Assembly: GCA_000226015.1 (NCBI GenBank)
Contig: JH156672.1
Span: 93,269 to 139,359 of the forward strand
Source: Mnemiopsis leidyi
Taxonomy: Eukaryota > Ctenophora > Tentaculata > Lobata > Bolinopsidae
Direction: 5' to 3'
DNA: 46,091 bases
Position 1 is the stretch's first letter; the number at the start of each line of letters is the position of its first letter. The translations under genes were made by a program, and so were the position numbers. This document shows positions 1-10,631 of this stretch, piece by piece. The notes beneath the pieces were generated by a model that worked only from the letters and a program-made list of their open reading frames with translations, did no database searches and was not told where the DNA came from.

Positions 1-74
1 GTAATCATCTTACCATTTACCCTTAGGTCTAAAAAGTAGAAATAAAATTAAATAAATAAATTGAAATGGACGTC

Positions 75-80
75 TTTATT
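75..80 (-). promoter_or_regulatory. Candidate poly(A) signal for the Gal3ST-like locus
   Basis: AATAAA on the minus strand lies about 190 nt downstream of the stop codon at 268-270. It would end the shared 3' exon. The rest of 1-267 holds nothing else recognisable. Confidence 0.4.
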
Positions 81-267
81 CTTGGTGAGAAGTCGGAAAT
101 TTTTTCATCTTGTTACAGCCATTACCAAAAAAAGTTATACTTATACTTAAAGGTACACTTTCACGTGATAGAAAAACTTCCAACCCCTCACAAAAAATTC
201 TGACGTCTATCATCTTGTTTAATAAAATATACGAATCAAAGCAATAATTCATATCAGAGATTTAAAA

Positions 268-2528
268 TCAAACCGGATCAGCATTATTTGCAAAATCACG
301 CTGAAGTTTAGTGACGATTTCTTGTAATAAATATTTTTTAGAATTAGATGACCCATCAATAGCGACGGTATAGTCCTGAGAAAGCTGCAACTCTGTAATT
401 ACTTTTGTTAATATCACATCCCGTGTCTGCAAAAATGTACACGCTACATTCACATTTTTGCCGTAGTCTGATATTTCCCACGATATGGAATCATAGGGAC
501 CTTTCACAGTCTTATCTTTATCAAAGCATTTATTCTCAAAAGTTTCTCTTATTTCTTGAAACTCTTTCACTAATGCTTTTACCTTCTCCCGCCCAATCTT
601 ATCGATGTGCCGTTCGAAGGATTCATTAAAGTGATCAAATATCTGACGATCTATGACTTGATACTGTAATATCCTTGCTTTAGTTTTGTCTGACATAGAG
701 ACCCTAGGTTTTGAGCTGACCATACGGTTCAAGTACATGATGTCTGTAATATTCCACCCGAGATATTCTTTGAGAAGAACAAGACTTTCGTCCATTCTGT
801 CGGTTATCATGACGAAGTCCATTTCGCTGTCCAGATGTTTTATAAAGGCTTCTATCTTTTCTTGTAGTGTCGATCCCTCCAATTCTGGCCTGAAAGCAAG
901 TTCATTACGCAAAATGGTAAAAATAATCAATTGTACAAGGTTGCTGGGCTTGCTGGAGCTATGATTCTTTCAGGCTAAGTAATGGAGATCACGTGATCCG
1001 AGCATCAGATCCACGAAAAACTAATCGTGTATTTCATTTAATTTCCAGTTCCAATACAATGTCTTGTATGAACTAATGTAAGGTACCAACTTATTGGTTT
1101 TGAAATACTGTGATCAATACAATAAGTATTACTGTCTTATGTATAAGGTTGATTACATTGAGAGAGGAAAGGACTTTTGCCGCCCCCTCGATAAAAGAAA
1201 AAATCAAGATTTTTACCCAGGAATCGAATAACTCTGCAGCGATTTTATACATATACGGTAGAGATGTAAAAACGATATTTGATTTGGTTTAGATCTAGAA
1301 ACTTACAAAAGACAGGGTAAAAGTCTCACCCATTAGAGAAAGTGCCCCAGCCCAGATCGTTGGCGACAGAGTTAATTATCAAGGAAGTAGTGACATGATT
1401 GTCGTCAGGAGGGGGGTAGGAATTGAGATATTTCTCTATCAGCTCATCTATCGTAGCTCCTGGTCCTAACTTCTGTGGAAAAAATGACTTGAAGGGCAAG
1501 GGCCTGAAATCATGGGCATTTATACCCTTAAACTACATAATATACCTGAAAGTAAATCATTTTCATCAAATTCGAAGACTTATATTGATCAACAACTTTA
1601 AAAGGGAGCGATTTCTATTTTACAATAACAAACCTTTCGCATTTTTCCCTCTGCCCCGAAAAAGCTGAAAGCAGATTTAAACTGGGATACAGGAGATCTA
1701 GCAATTGTCGAATAGAGGGACGTTTCTTTAGGCATGATCTCGTGTTCAATATTGGGTCTGAAAGTTCCGTGCTGACATTGCATGTTGTAGACCGTGCCTG
1801 GTCTCGGCGGTAGAAGGGGCCTGCAAAAAATGTGCGTTAGCAATCTTGTGGTGCAATGTGTGGCGATATTATTTAATGAAAGTATTTAGGGCGGAGGGGT
1901 GGGGTCGATGATTAGACGACCTATCAATGGTAAATTTGTTCACGGTTTATGCACGTGTGCATTGTTCCATGAGGTTTTGTGCATAGTAATAATTCAGAAA
2001 GACTGCAGTTTACAGAGTACTTATGTAACCAAGTTCGCTTGTTTTTGGATAGGTGTTTAGAATGCTAATAGAATTAAATAATAACAACTATAAAACATAT
2101 AGTGTATGAGCCGACTGCAGAGACCTGGTCTTTTTAACCTCCTCCAAATCTAAGGTATGGGCACGGCCACCTCTCTGTATCACAAAGTTTAGTCTTCTCC
2201 TTACACCGAGCAAATAAAACACGTTCACTAAAGACGACGTGCCACACTTGTGTGTCTTGATGAACATGAAGTTTTCTTTTCTTGTCACAACATCACCGTG
2301 GTACTCATGGTGCTGTATCTGGACGACCGGTTGGGTTTGGTAGGTATTGGTGATCGAAACCAGATCTTTGATTTTCTCAACGTTAACCTCCAGTTTTGTG
2401 TGAAATTGCACAGAGTATAAACACAAGACGAGGAAAACGACCAATGTTCCTATCGCCAGTTTCTTCAACCGAGACACCGGACCAAGACTCCTCCAAAATG
2501 ACAGCTCTGATATTGTCTGTGTTGTCAT
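268..2528 (-). CDS. Galactose-3-O-sulfotransferase-like protein, complete four-exon gene (first exon 'a')
   Basis: Coding exons on the minus strand are 2125-2528, 1634-1820, 1330-1472 and 268-889, with phases 2, 0 and 2 and GT-AG borders; they total 1356 nt and encode 451 aa. The protein looks like a Golgi type-II membrane sulfotransferase of the Gal3ST family, which transfers sulfate from PAPS to O-3 of galactose. Visible features are a short cytoplasmic tail, one membrane segment at about residues 24-40, a stem, and the 5'-phosphosulfate-binding loop KTHKCGTSSL at 91-100. Exon 2 carries the 3'-phosphate-binding segment STIARSPVSQFKSAF. Exon 4 carries the family motif ITDRMDESLVLLKEYLGW. The ATG at 2526-2528 opens the hydrophobic N-terminus. 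Exons 2-4 appear to be shared with three more first exons upstream. The acceptor sugar cannot be read from sequence. The family call is firm; the exon joins are inferred. Confidence 0.85.
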
Positions 2529-3965
2529 ACCTTGTCAAAACTACTAGACAATAAAGATGCGTAGTGATTATAAACATTTTTTTAAAGGTTGGTATCGTCT
2601 TGATAGTATCTGAATGATCATTTGTGAAGTCAGAGCAGCAAACTTTCTATCAGTCGGCAATTATATATAAACATCTGCTGGACTTAAGAAAACCACAAAA
2701 TGTTGCCAACGATGGAGGGAGCTTCAAAAGGCAACTTACGAACAACTTAAGCGCTATAAATAACTATGGAGTTTAACCAAAAGGTAACGATCTGAACACA
2801 CATGGCGTGCGGTTTGGAGGTTCCAATTTTCCATGAGGCTACCTTATTCAATTTTGTGTACTTTTTTGCCGAATACAACTAACACAATGTATTCATCGTC
2901 TATATTCAGGAAAAATATCATTTATCTATTGGGCCTGGGGGGTCTTATACCCTAGCGTGCTTGCAGAGAGGAGCTTTAAATAAACACTGCTGCAATTCAT
3001 ATTATTTTCATTAACCCGTAAATTACCTATTTGCCCTTAAATTCTACAGCAGTTTATTCAAAATCACCTTGAAAATAATTAGTCGTTAGACAGCGAAATT
3101 ACAATTAGCTATCGGCCAGCAAGAAAATAACATATCTGAAATGAGACTTAGAGAATATTTTGAGACTTCTACATAATTTCGAGAAACAAAATGTTGAGTT
3201 TCCACAACAGGCCTCAAAATACGACATACATTTACACTACAAGAAAGACATTACATAAAACTAAAGTTACACTACAAGCAAGGCAGTGCAGCAGCAAGGT
3301 ATTGGTACACCATGTTCGACACTACTAACTTTTCAAAGTGGTATAGAAGTTCACAGTACCAAGTGCTTATACTAGTCTTATACTCTTATAGTGCATATTC
3401 ACTGCCTTCTATGAGGCTGTGTGTGGCACGTCTGATGCGATAGAGTTTGGGTGGCCAGGGGACCTCATTTTCTCTGTCGCGTAAAGGGGCCCACGCAGCG
3501 CCCAGCACAGATGGTTAAGTCACTTATAGTCGTTGTTCCAGAAGCTTGATGATCGCAAAGATAGGTATAACGTGACGGTATCTTATTTTGTATTGTACGT
3601 TACACACTATGGTCCGCATGTATATGTATAGCCCATCACCAGAATCTTGATCCTCTGGAAAAACGATGCAACGCTTTTTGATGATACAGACAAATTTAGA
3701 TTTTAAGTATCAGATATTGTTTGAGCGAATCAGGATAGCATTGTAATGAAAAGAAACCCAAAAAGAGAACTAAAGAGATTGTTTCCAGCCAATAGTAAAG
3801 TATTTCATGAGACGAACAATAAAACTAGTAACTTAACTCAGACAGCTACAATGCACCAGGTATTATAAGCAGCATGCTGGGAGACTAAAGAGGTTCATTA
3901 TCAACTGTTTGAGCGATCGAGTGAAAACATTTACATCATCGCGATTATCATCAACACTAACTCAC
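2529..3965. other. Spacer between first exons 'a' and 'b', no gene seen
   Basis: AT-rich sequence with no long ORF and no similarity visible to Gal3ST exons 2-4 on either strand. This absence matters for the shared-exon model. It must contain the promoter of exon 'a' if that exon has its own. Confidence 0.5.
2661..2670 (-). promoter_or_regulatory. TATA-like element upstream of first exon 'a'
   Basis: The palindromic AT element TTATATATAA lies about 133 nt upstream of the ATG of first exon 'a'. It would suit a promoter private to that exon. AT-rich sequence produces such matches by chance, so this is weak evidence. Confidence 0.25.
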
Positions 3966-4429
3966 CTCTTTGCACCAATATTTAGTTGATGTGTATATGG
4001 GTGCATAACGAAGTTCAGCCTATCTCTCACCCCTTTTAAGTAAAACACATCCACCAATGTTGAAGTTCCACATTTGTGGGTTTTAATAAACATCAAGTTC
4101 CTCTTTACTTCAATCTGGCGGACTTCATCGCCCTTTATTTCAGACTGTTTGAAGGTTGTTGGTGTAGCAGTCCCGGTGTCTGTCAAGTGTGAATTTTCAT
4201 TCTGGTCTGAGTAATAGCTCAATTTTTGGGAGCCAAGAAAGTTCCCTTTTTCGTTCCCATTATTGTTTGCAAGTTGAAAAAAGAGAAAGACTAAGCATGT
4301 CAGCAAGATGACATAAACAATGTAGCCAAGTTTTGGGTTGGAGTACTGTGAAGATACCATCAGACTTCGTTCATATTCATCATATATATCTGGTACAACG
4401 GATTGAGAAGGTAGGCATTTACAAGACAT
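3966..4429 (-). CDS. Alternative first exon 'b' of the Gal3ST-like locus
   Basis: This 464-nt exon encodes 154 complete codons: an N-terminal tail, a membrane segment at about residues 34-52 (YIVYVILLTCLVFLFFQLA), a stem, and the PAPS loop KTHKCGTSTLVDVFYL. It continues with the conserved stretch GVRDRLNFVM. It ends in a strong donor, AG|GTGAGT, in phase 2, exactly what the exon-2 acceptor at 1820 needs; the junction codon would be AGG (Arg). No copies of exons 2-4 are visible between here and gene 'a'. Joined to the shared exons it would give 471 aa. The tail and stem are unlike those of the other first exons, while the loop region is conserved, which suggests selection on a working exon. 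The alternative is an orphan exon left by partial duplication. Confidence 0.75.
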
Positions 4430-6753
4430 AAATTATAATAGGACAAATGAAAAAAAGTTGTCGCTGTAATATATTATTATATCGCATGGACGTGAGTCGT
4501 GTAATTATCATAAAAACATTGTACAAAAATGAACATTAAAATAAAAGTTGATTTAGGGGTTACTCAACTATACAAAAGGTTTAGCCGGGAAAGCGGACCA
4601 ACTGATCCTAACTCAATATCCAATCGTCATTGCTTATTGCTTACGTGCACCAAAGGGTCCACCTTCATTTCCAAGTGATGATGTGACTGAGTTGAATGAA
4701 CTTGAGAACAAAATCAATGTCGGAGAGGATCAGGTAAGCTTAATCAGCATCCATGATGTTACAAACCCTCTGGGGCATTACTGCACCCAGTCTCCAAGCT
4801 TACAGTGATAATATAACAAGAAACAAACAAACACAAACACACACCAAGTGGAATTGAGGCACACTAGCTAGCTCAGAAAGGGACTGAGTACTGGTTCAAC
4901 TTAGGTCTGTCAAATACAAGATGCCTTTTCGAACTCTACTTCGGCACAGATCAGAGCATGTTTTCGAACACTACTTATGCTACTGAAACTTGATAAGTCA
5001 AAAGTTGAATGCATCTAGGCATTGATTTAGGGGCTCTGGAGGAAAACAGTTTAAGATCCTTAATCAACAAACTATAGTTTACCAATCGCAAAACGAATGA
5101 AGTAGCGAAACAAGGATTCAGCAGGTACTTTTTTACCATATCAACATTTCGAATAAAATAAGGGCCAAAATCCAAATAAGGCAATTATATAGGTAACAAA
5201 TACTTGCAAATAAATGATTTAGTGATAGAATGCACTGATATTAAACCCACGACCAGTCCCTCGGACGGTGCGGACTGCGGAGCGGCGGCATAATTTTAGT
5301 TATCAATTACAAAAAGGCCACCACAATTTTGCTCGGTATGGTGTGTGTGGATCCATTATCTGCAAGTTCAATCTTCTAATCTTGGCACAAATAAACTTAA
5401 GCAACAACGAAGTACCTGCCGGGTCACTGTGAGCTATTCTCCACGTGTCATATAAGGTACACGTTCTGAATGAGAATGTAGCATTAAATGTTCTAAAGTA
5501 AGGATTATCACTGCTACACGGCTGGGAAGAAACAATAATTGCTTTATCGGACAGTGTTCGATGTTGTTAAACAAAAGGGGACGTTTATTGATTGATACTA
5601 CAGTGACTCTGAAATAGTCGGCAGCAAAGAAAAGAAGAAATAGTCTATAATATTTATATATAAATACGATAAAAAACAATTTAAGTTTGACCGACCAGAA
5701 GAAAATGTATTATGTAACAATATCCCTAAAATACCTATATAACGAACTCTACAATATCTCGCAGTTTCGCCCACATTTCCCTGTGAATGAAAGAGGGAGA
5801 GAAGAAGAACAGAGCAACTCTACAACAGGGTGAAAGTATATGACCTATTACTTCAATTGGACTGTTATACTGTGACAACTTGTCACTACTGAAACACAAG
5901 TATATATCTTGTGGATGAGACAAGTATATATTCAACATTTGACAATGAGTTACGGAAGCGAGTTATGTGCCCCGCCTCGGCTAAAGCTGTGGATGTCCTT
6001 GCTGAACGGCATGTTAAACAAGGAACTGAAGCAGCTGGGTTCCGTCCAGGCTCAATTCTTTACACTCAAGTCAATATGTTCGTTTAATACGTCCTCTTGA
6101 TCCAATACTATGAGCAATTCTATTTGCGGGGAGGAGTGTGCGCCGCCGACGCCGCGATATTAGCTGCCAGCGCAATCGGCGTGAGCCGTGAACGTCATGT
6201 ATATTGTATATGTATATAGGTTGTATATGTATATAGGTTGTATATGTATATAGGTTGAGTAGCATATGTAATGTTTTATGTTTCATGAAATAGTAAATTC
6301 CTGCCACAGTGCCATGCAATTACATAATGTAGTGGAATTGGTATTCGCCTGAGCTCATTCATTCTAAGTCAATCCTATTACCTTAGGCACCGGACTACCG
6401 GGTTACACTTGGCTGATGGTGTCAGTGATGGCTCTATCCACGAAGCCGCCACTAATTTTCATTTTTTGCTACGCTACCGCCGAATTTGGTAGAAAACGGC
6501 GGCACACGCTACTGCGACATCATCATCACTAATTGAGAGTCTGGGCGACTTAGCGCTTTCGCAATTTCTTTGATTTGTCGGTAACCAATGTTGGTACAGA
6601 GCACAGATTCAGTTTAGATAATTCATGAATCATGATAACTAAGAATAATGAACACTGCGAAAAAAGAAACTAAAGTAATGCAAACTGTCATTTTTGCACA
6701 TAGCATTTTGTTACGTTCTAGCAGCTTTTTCACTTCAAATCAAAGCGACTTAC
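4430..6753. other. Spacer between first exons 'b' and 'c', mostly no gene seen
   Basis: No Gal3ST exon 2-4 copies are visible. It holds a short exon-like plus-strand stretch (4647-4733, listed separately) and a small tandem repeat of about 18 bp (TGTATATGTATATAGGT type, roughly 6198-6256). The rest is unremarkable AT-rich sequence. Confidence 0.5.
4647..4733 (+). other. Possible orphan coding exon or exon relic
   Basis: An open frame beginning APKGPPSFPSDDVTEL ends precisely at a strong donor, CAG|GTAAGC (donor at 4734). The upstream acceptor is poor and no partner exon was found. It could be a transposon-borne or captured exon, or chance. Confidence 0.2.
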
Positions 6754-7142
6754 GGTCGGGGTGTCTTAGAGAGAGAAAGCAGGTGTTTGTCAGGCTGGAT
6801 GACAAAATTGAGCTTTTTTCTAACTCCTCGCAAGTAGAAGACATTGACTAAGGAGGAAGTGCCACATTTGTGGGTTTTTAGAAACATCAAGTTCTTCTTC
6901 TGTGAGACACTCACTGGATGGTCCGAGTGTAAGAAGTTCTGTTGCTCTGATTCGGTGGAGCTTATAACTTTACTGTTTGATAAACCTGTGTTCATGACAA
7001 CCTGCTCATTCATTGTTGTTCTCTTAGCATTGTGATCTCCGCCGAATACAGCTGGGTTAGTCATCAAGAAGATCACTACAGCCAGTAGCAGTGTAAATAA
7101 AACACGAACATATCCGAACTTTGATTCTGGAGTGGGCGTCAT
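6754..7142 (-). CDS. Alternative first exon 'c' of the Gal3ST-like locus
   Basis: This 389-nt exon runs from an ATG at 7140-7142. It encodes a short basic tail, a membrane segment at about residues 12-30 (VRVLFTLLLAVVIFLMTNP), a stem, and the PAPS loop LKTHKCGTSSLVNVFYL followed by GVRKKLNFVI. The donor is CC|GTAAGT, an excellent match to consensus. It is in phase 2, so the codon completed by the first base of exon 2 would be CCG (Pro). With the shared exons 2-4 the product would be 446 aa. No local exon 2, 3 or 4 is visible within the next 2 kb downstream. The ORF is undisrupted despite strong divergence in the stem. Confidence 0.75.
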
Positions 7143-7564
7143 GGTCTGTATCGGTAGAGGAGGGTGCAGAATCCGTCAAAGTTCCTGATTTTTCTTATTT
7201 CTTCGTCTTTTTAACAATATAGCGATTCTTTAAATAGGAAAATTACAGGCAGGGAAAATATAAGCAAAGTAAGCTGATTTAAATAAGTGGTCCAATTCGA
7301 GCTTGAAGTCCTGATCTAGACATGTGAGACTGAGCTAAGTACGATATAAGGAGCTGGTAAATTAGACGTACCGTGTAGACCGAGCAGGAGGTCTACACTA
7401 CAACCCTCATTGGGAGATGTGCATTGATGTAACTCGAACTATATTTAATTGAAGGTCATATATTCATGTATAGTTGTATTTCCATTCGCTTTTTTGACGC
7501 CAATTTTTAGAATAATATTATATTTTAGAAATCTGGTAGGTTTTTATTGCAATTTGGCATTGTT

Positions 7565-7860
7565 GACGGGGCTAGAGGAGAGAGGTGAGTGGAAATTAGG
7601 GATCGGGGAGTGGAGATAGGGCAATGCCAAAAGTGAAGAAAGAAGAGTAAAAAGAGGAGTGATGAGAGAGGATTGTGTAGAGAGGATGGAGGAAAGTGTA
7701 GAAAGGAGAGTGGAGAGGGTAAAGAAGCGAGTAGAAAGTGGCGAGTGGGGAGAGGAAGTGGAGAGAGGAGAGTGGACTTAGCTAAAGAGAAAAGTGTAGA
7801 GAAAAGAGTCGAGAAATAAGTGAGTTGAGAGATTTGGAGAGAAAGTAGATGAAAAAGAAT
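7565..7860 (+). repeat. Polypurine tract of about 300 bp
   Basis: The plus strand is almost entirely A and G, built from GAGAG, GGAG and GTGG blocks with scattered pyrimidines. The minus-strand reading frame across it is low-complexity (L/S/P-rich) and is not a credible gene. It lies in the interval between first exons 'c' and 'd'. Confidence 0.7.
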
Positions 7861-8306
7861 ATGTACAGCCAGGTAAGAGGGGTAGAAGACGCGAAAGATG
7901 ATCATGATGATATTTGCAGGACTATTCTGGAGATCAAATTTGACTATCATGGATTAATATGCAGCCGTAGGCCGCGGGTTCCGGCTAGTATTATGCACAC
8001 ATTCTCTCTTTTGAGGTGGAGCGGTGTTAACAAACGGTTATGATAATCCAAATAAAATCTGTGATGGTCAGTAAGCAACTAAGCAAGCGTGATACGAAGC
8101 GCGACTGGGGGTGAGCGTCTTGCTTGAGTATTAATTGCGATACAAAATTATTGATATCACACAAACGAAAGCGGGGAACACCGCCATAATAACCTGTTAT
8201 CATCTGGAAATAGATTCTACTTGACCAAGCCACAACTGTACAACAACAATTATAACTTTAATTTACAATGTGGCCGGGTCAGATCTATATAAATACAATC
8301 ATTGCT

Positions 8307-8740
8307 CGGTAATTTAATGCACACGAGTAGAAATTGCCTTTTCAACGACTGCTGCTAAAACTTTATTTATTTAATTTTAAGACGAGATGACGATATCAAG
8401 TGCAATGACTGAATGAAACTAACGCAACTAACTGTGAAAATAATAGGAGAAAGTGTGAAGTAATACGACACAACTGTGAAAATAATAGCAAAATTGTGAG
8501 ATAATAAGGCCAAAAGTGTGATGTAATACGAAAAATGGTGATGTAATACGGCTAAAAGTGTGAAGTAATACGGCTATAAGTGTGATGTAATACGGAAAAG
8601 GGTGATGTAATACGGCTATAAGTGTGATGTAATACGAAAAAAGGTGATGTAATACGAAGAAAGGTGATGTAATACGTCAAAAATGTGCAAATACCACGTT
8701 TTACTCAACCGGTATAATAGCATTACGCGGTAAATAATAG
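8307..8740 (+). repeat. Dispersed repeat with internal ~20-bp minisatellite (copy 1, inverted partner at 11998-12409)
   Basis: The left flank (starting CGGTAATTTAATGCACAC) and right flank (ending GCGGTAAATAATAG) enclose about ten imperfect copies of a unit like AAAGTGTGATGTAATACG. The same flanks and unit recur in reverse orientation at 11998-12409. This indicates a mobile element, probably non-autonomous. No coding capacity is seen. The right end stops about 11 nt short of the donor of first exon 'd'. Confidence 0.8.
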
Positions 8741-8751
8741 AACTTACGTAC

Positions 8752-9155
8752 CTAGACTCCACGTTCAACAACTCTAGCTGGTGAGTCGAGGGAAACATCA
8801 CGAAGTTCAACTTCCTTCTCACGCCGAACAAGTAGAACAGATCAACCAGGGTGGAAGTCCCACATTTGTGTGTCTTTATAAACATGAAGTTTCTCTTGGT
8901 GACCTCAGCAGGGTTGGAGTTTGTTAAATACTGGATGTCACGTGATGTTGGTTCTTCTGGAAACTGAACTTCATCTTCTGAAAACAGTTCGACTATATCC
9001 CAGTTGACTGAGGTGGAATATGTGTTATCCAAGTTGAGTATCAAATAGAGGGTAGTACTCAAGACAGCGATAACACAGAAGCATACTCTTTTTATTGGTC
9101 TGGATTTGGCGGGCGAGTTGTCAGTTTCTGATCTCTCATGACATGATCTGGACAT
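8752..9155 (-). CDS. Alternative first exon 'd' of the Gal3ST-like locus (most upstream)
   Basis: This 404-nt exon starts at the ATG at 9153-9155. It encodes a polar, Ser/Arg-rich tail, a membrane segment at about residues 24-43 (VCFCVIAVLSTTLYLILNL), an acidic stem, and the PAPS loop IKTHKCGTSTLVDLFYL followed by GVRRKLNFVM. The donor AG|GTACGT is in phase 2 and fits the exon-2 acceptor at 1820, giving an Arg junction codon and a 451-aa product. A second GT lies 4 nt further on but gives the wrong phase. A dispersed minisatellite-bearing repeat (8307-8740) begins about 11 nt inside the intron. The frame stays open past the donor into that repeat, so the raw ORF overstates the exon. Confidence 0.75.
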
Positions 9156-9261
9156 TAAAACCTATCAAAGATTTGGTGCCGTTATATGGTAATTGTATTG
9201 ATATAATCGGACCATAACAATATATGTTAACAAATATTTGCAAGAAATAAGCAGCAACAAC

Positions 9262-9303
9262 TTAGCTAGGTTACAGATCTGTTAGCTAGGTTATAGATCT
9301 GTT
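9262..9303 (+). repeat. Short tandem duplication
   Basis: Two adjacent copies of a roughly 20-bp unit, TTAGCTAGGTTACAGATCTG, differing at one base. The wider stretch 9156-10037 contains no other recognisable feature apart from a short motif near 9770 that recurs near 42066. Confidence 0.6.
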
Positions 9304-9380
9304 TAGGAACTAATCTACAATGAAACCTTTGGAAGTATTGACATATCCGCGCCAAATATAACTGAAACAACACGAAGGTA

Positions 9381-9390
9381 CTTATATAAG
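9381..9390 (-). promoter_or_regulatory. TATA-like element upstream of first exon 'd'
   Basis: CTTATATAAG reads as TATATAAG on the minus strand and sits about 226 nt upstream of the ATG of first exon 'd'. It is a good TATA consensus, compatible with a private promoter. No initiator was identified, so the call is tentative. Confidence 0.3.
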
Positions 9391-10037
9391 CAGGCAATTA
9401 GGCGAACCTTAGACTAATGACCGAAGGGCTCAACTGTCAATAAAGTGAAGTGTGTTCACAAAATCGAGAATTGAATATTTCCAAGGTCGTTTTTTTTAAA
9501 GATTGGCTAGGTATCTTCCTCTCTATTACTTCATTTTCACAGTCTTAAACTAATGACGAGAAACTTTCATCGATAATCACAAACGGTATTCGGTGATGTT
9601 CTTTCCCTTCTTCTAAAACGAGAAAGACGAATGATAAGCTGAGCAGATGGCTTTTCAAGTTCCAAAAACTAGGGATGCAACCTGCAAAGGCCAACATAAT
9701 AAAAAGCTTTCACTGATAAGCAGGGAAGTAACGAGTATCGGAAAAAGCCACACCAAAAAAGTTAAACCTCAACACTACTGTTATACAAATAATTTGAGTG
9801 TAAACAGGATCAGGACAGTTACACTTTCATTGTGTCGTTCGCGGAGGCAATGAAACGAGCTAAAATAATTGTAGAAATATTTTCCTCATCCTCAGCTACA
9901 TAGACATTGTCACTAAAATTAATAAATATGTTAGAACAAAAATTTAATAAATTATGATAAAATTGAAAAATGACGCATACTGAAAAGATTTTTAAAAATT
10001 GCCATAAAATTGACAAAAGGGCATACAAATTTGAAAA

Positions 10038-10628
10038 TCAGGTTTGTAAAACCAAACGGTCGTTGATACTAATTGGGTTTGAAGTGTTCAAACCGTAAGG
10101 ACGGTACGTCCTGAACTTATTAATAAAAAATTGTTCTGAAATAGTTACTTTCTCCTTTTCTTCGTATTTCAGGATAAAAAATCTATAAAGAGAGTTAAAA
10201 CCAGCTTTGGTTCGTACATTATGTTCAATGGCATGAGCTGCTAATGTATTAGTGTCGTCTATGATGTCCCTATTTATGCACGTGCTTGTGCTCAGTGCCT
10301 GAATTTGACTTCTATGTTGACATATACGTCTGCCTAGTTGCTGGACAGTCTTTCCTATGTAAGCCTTATTGCAAATACTGCACTGAGCACAGTAGTTCAA
10401 ATTAAAGGACTTGCAATCACCACCAGCACAATTGATGCTCTGCTGTCCGATAGTGAGCCTTGTTTCCCCGGACATGAGGTCACAAGACTCACAAGGTCTA
10501 CCTACACGTCTAGTGCCAAGAGGTGTACATCTGGTGGTGACCGAACCGCGGCCGGTATTTAAACAAATATCTCTTTGACTAAACAAAATATCCCTGTAAA
10601 CAGGATCATTATTAAAATGATTGAAACA
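10038..10628 (-). mobile_element. Penelope-like retroelement fragment: GIY-YIG endonuclease domain
   Basis: A minus-strand open frame of about 195 codons ends at 10038. It contains Cys-rich spacing (CAQCSICNKAYIGKT) followed by QQLGRRICQH. This is the C-terminal GIY-YIG-type endonuclease arrangement of Penelope-like elements, with the Y-I-G-K-T core and the downstream Arg and His. No reverse transcriptase is seen upstream on this strand, so the element is 5'-truncated. No ATG is needed, as the frame simply opens after a stop near 10630. The frame is undamaged, suggesting a fairly recent insertion. Confidence 0.7.
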
Positions 10629-10631
10629 TTA

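Noticed and set aside
405-964. Plus-strand open frames over the terminal Gal3ST exon
   Set aside because: Antisense shadows of the conserved sulfotransferase exon 4; no family features.
7525-7950. 141-codon minus-strand frame rich in Leu, Ser and Pro
   Set aside because: Low-complexity translation of the polypurine tract.
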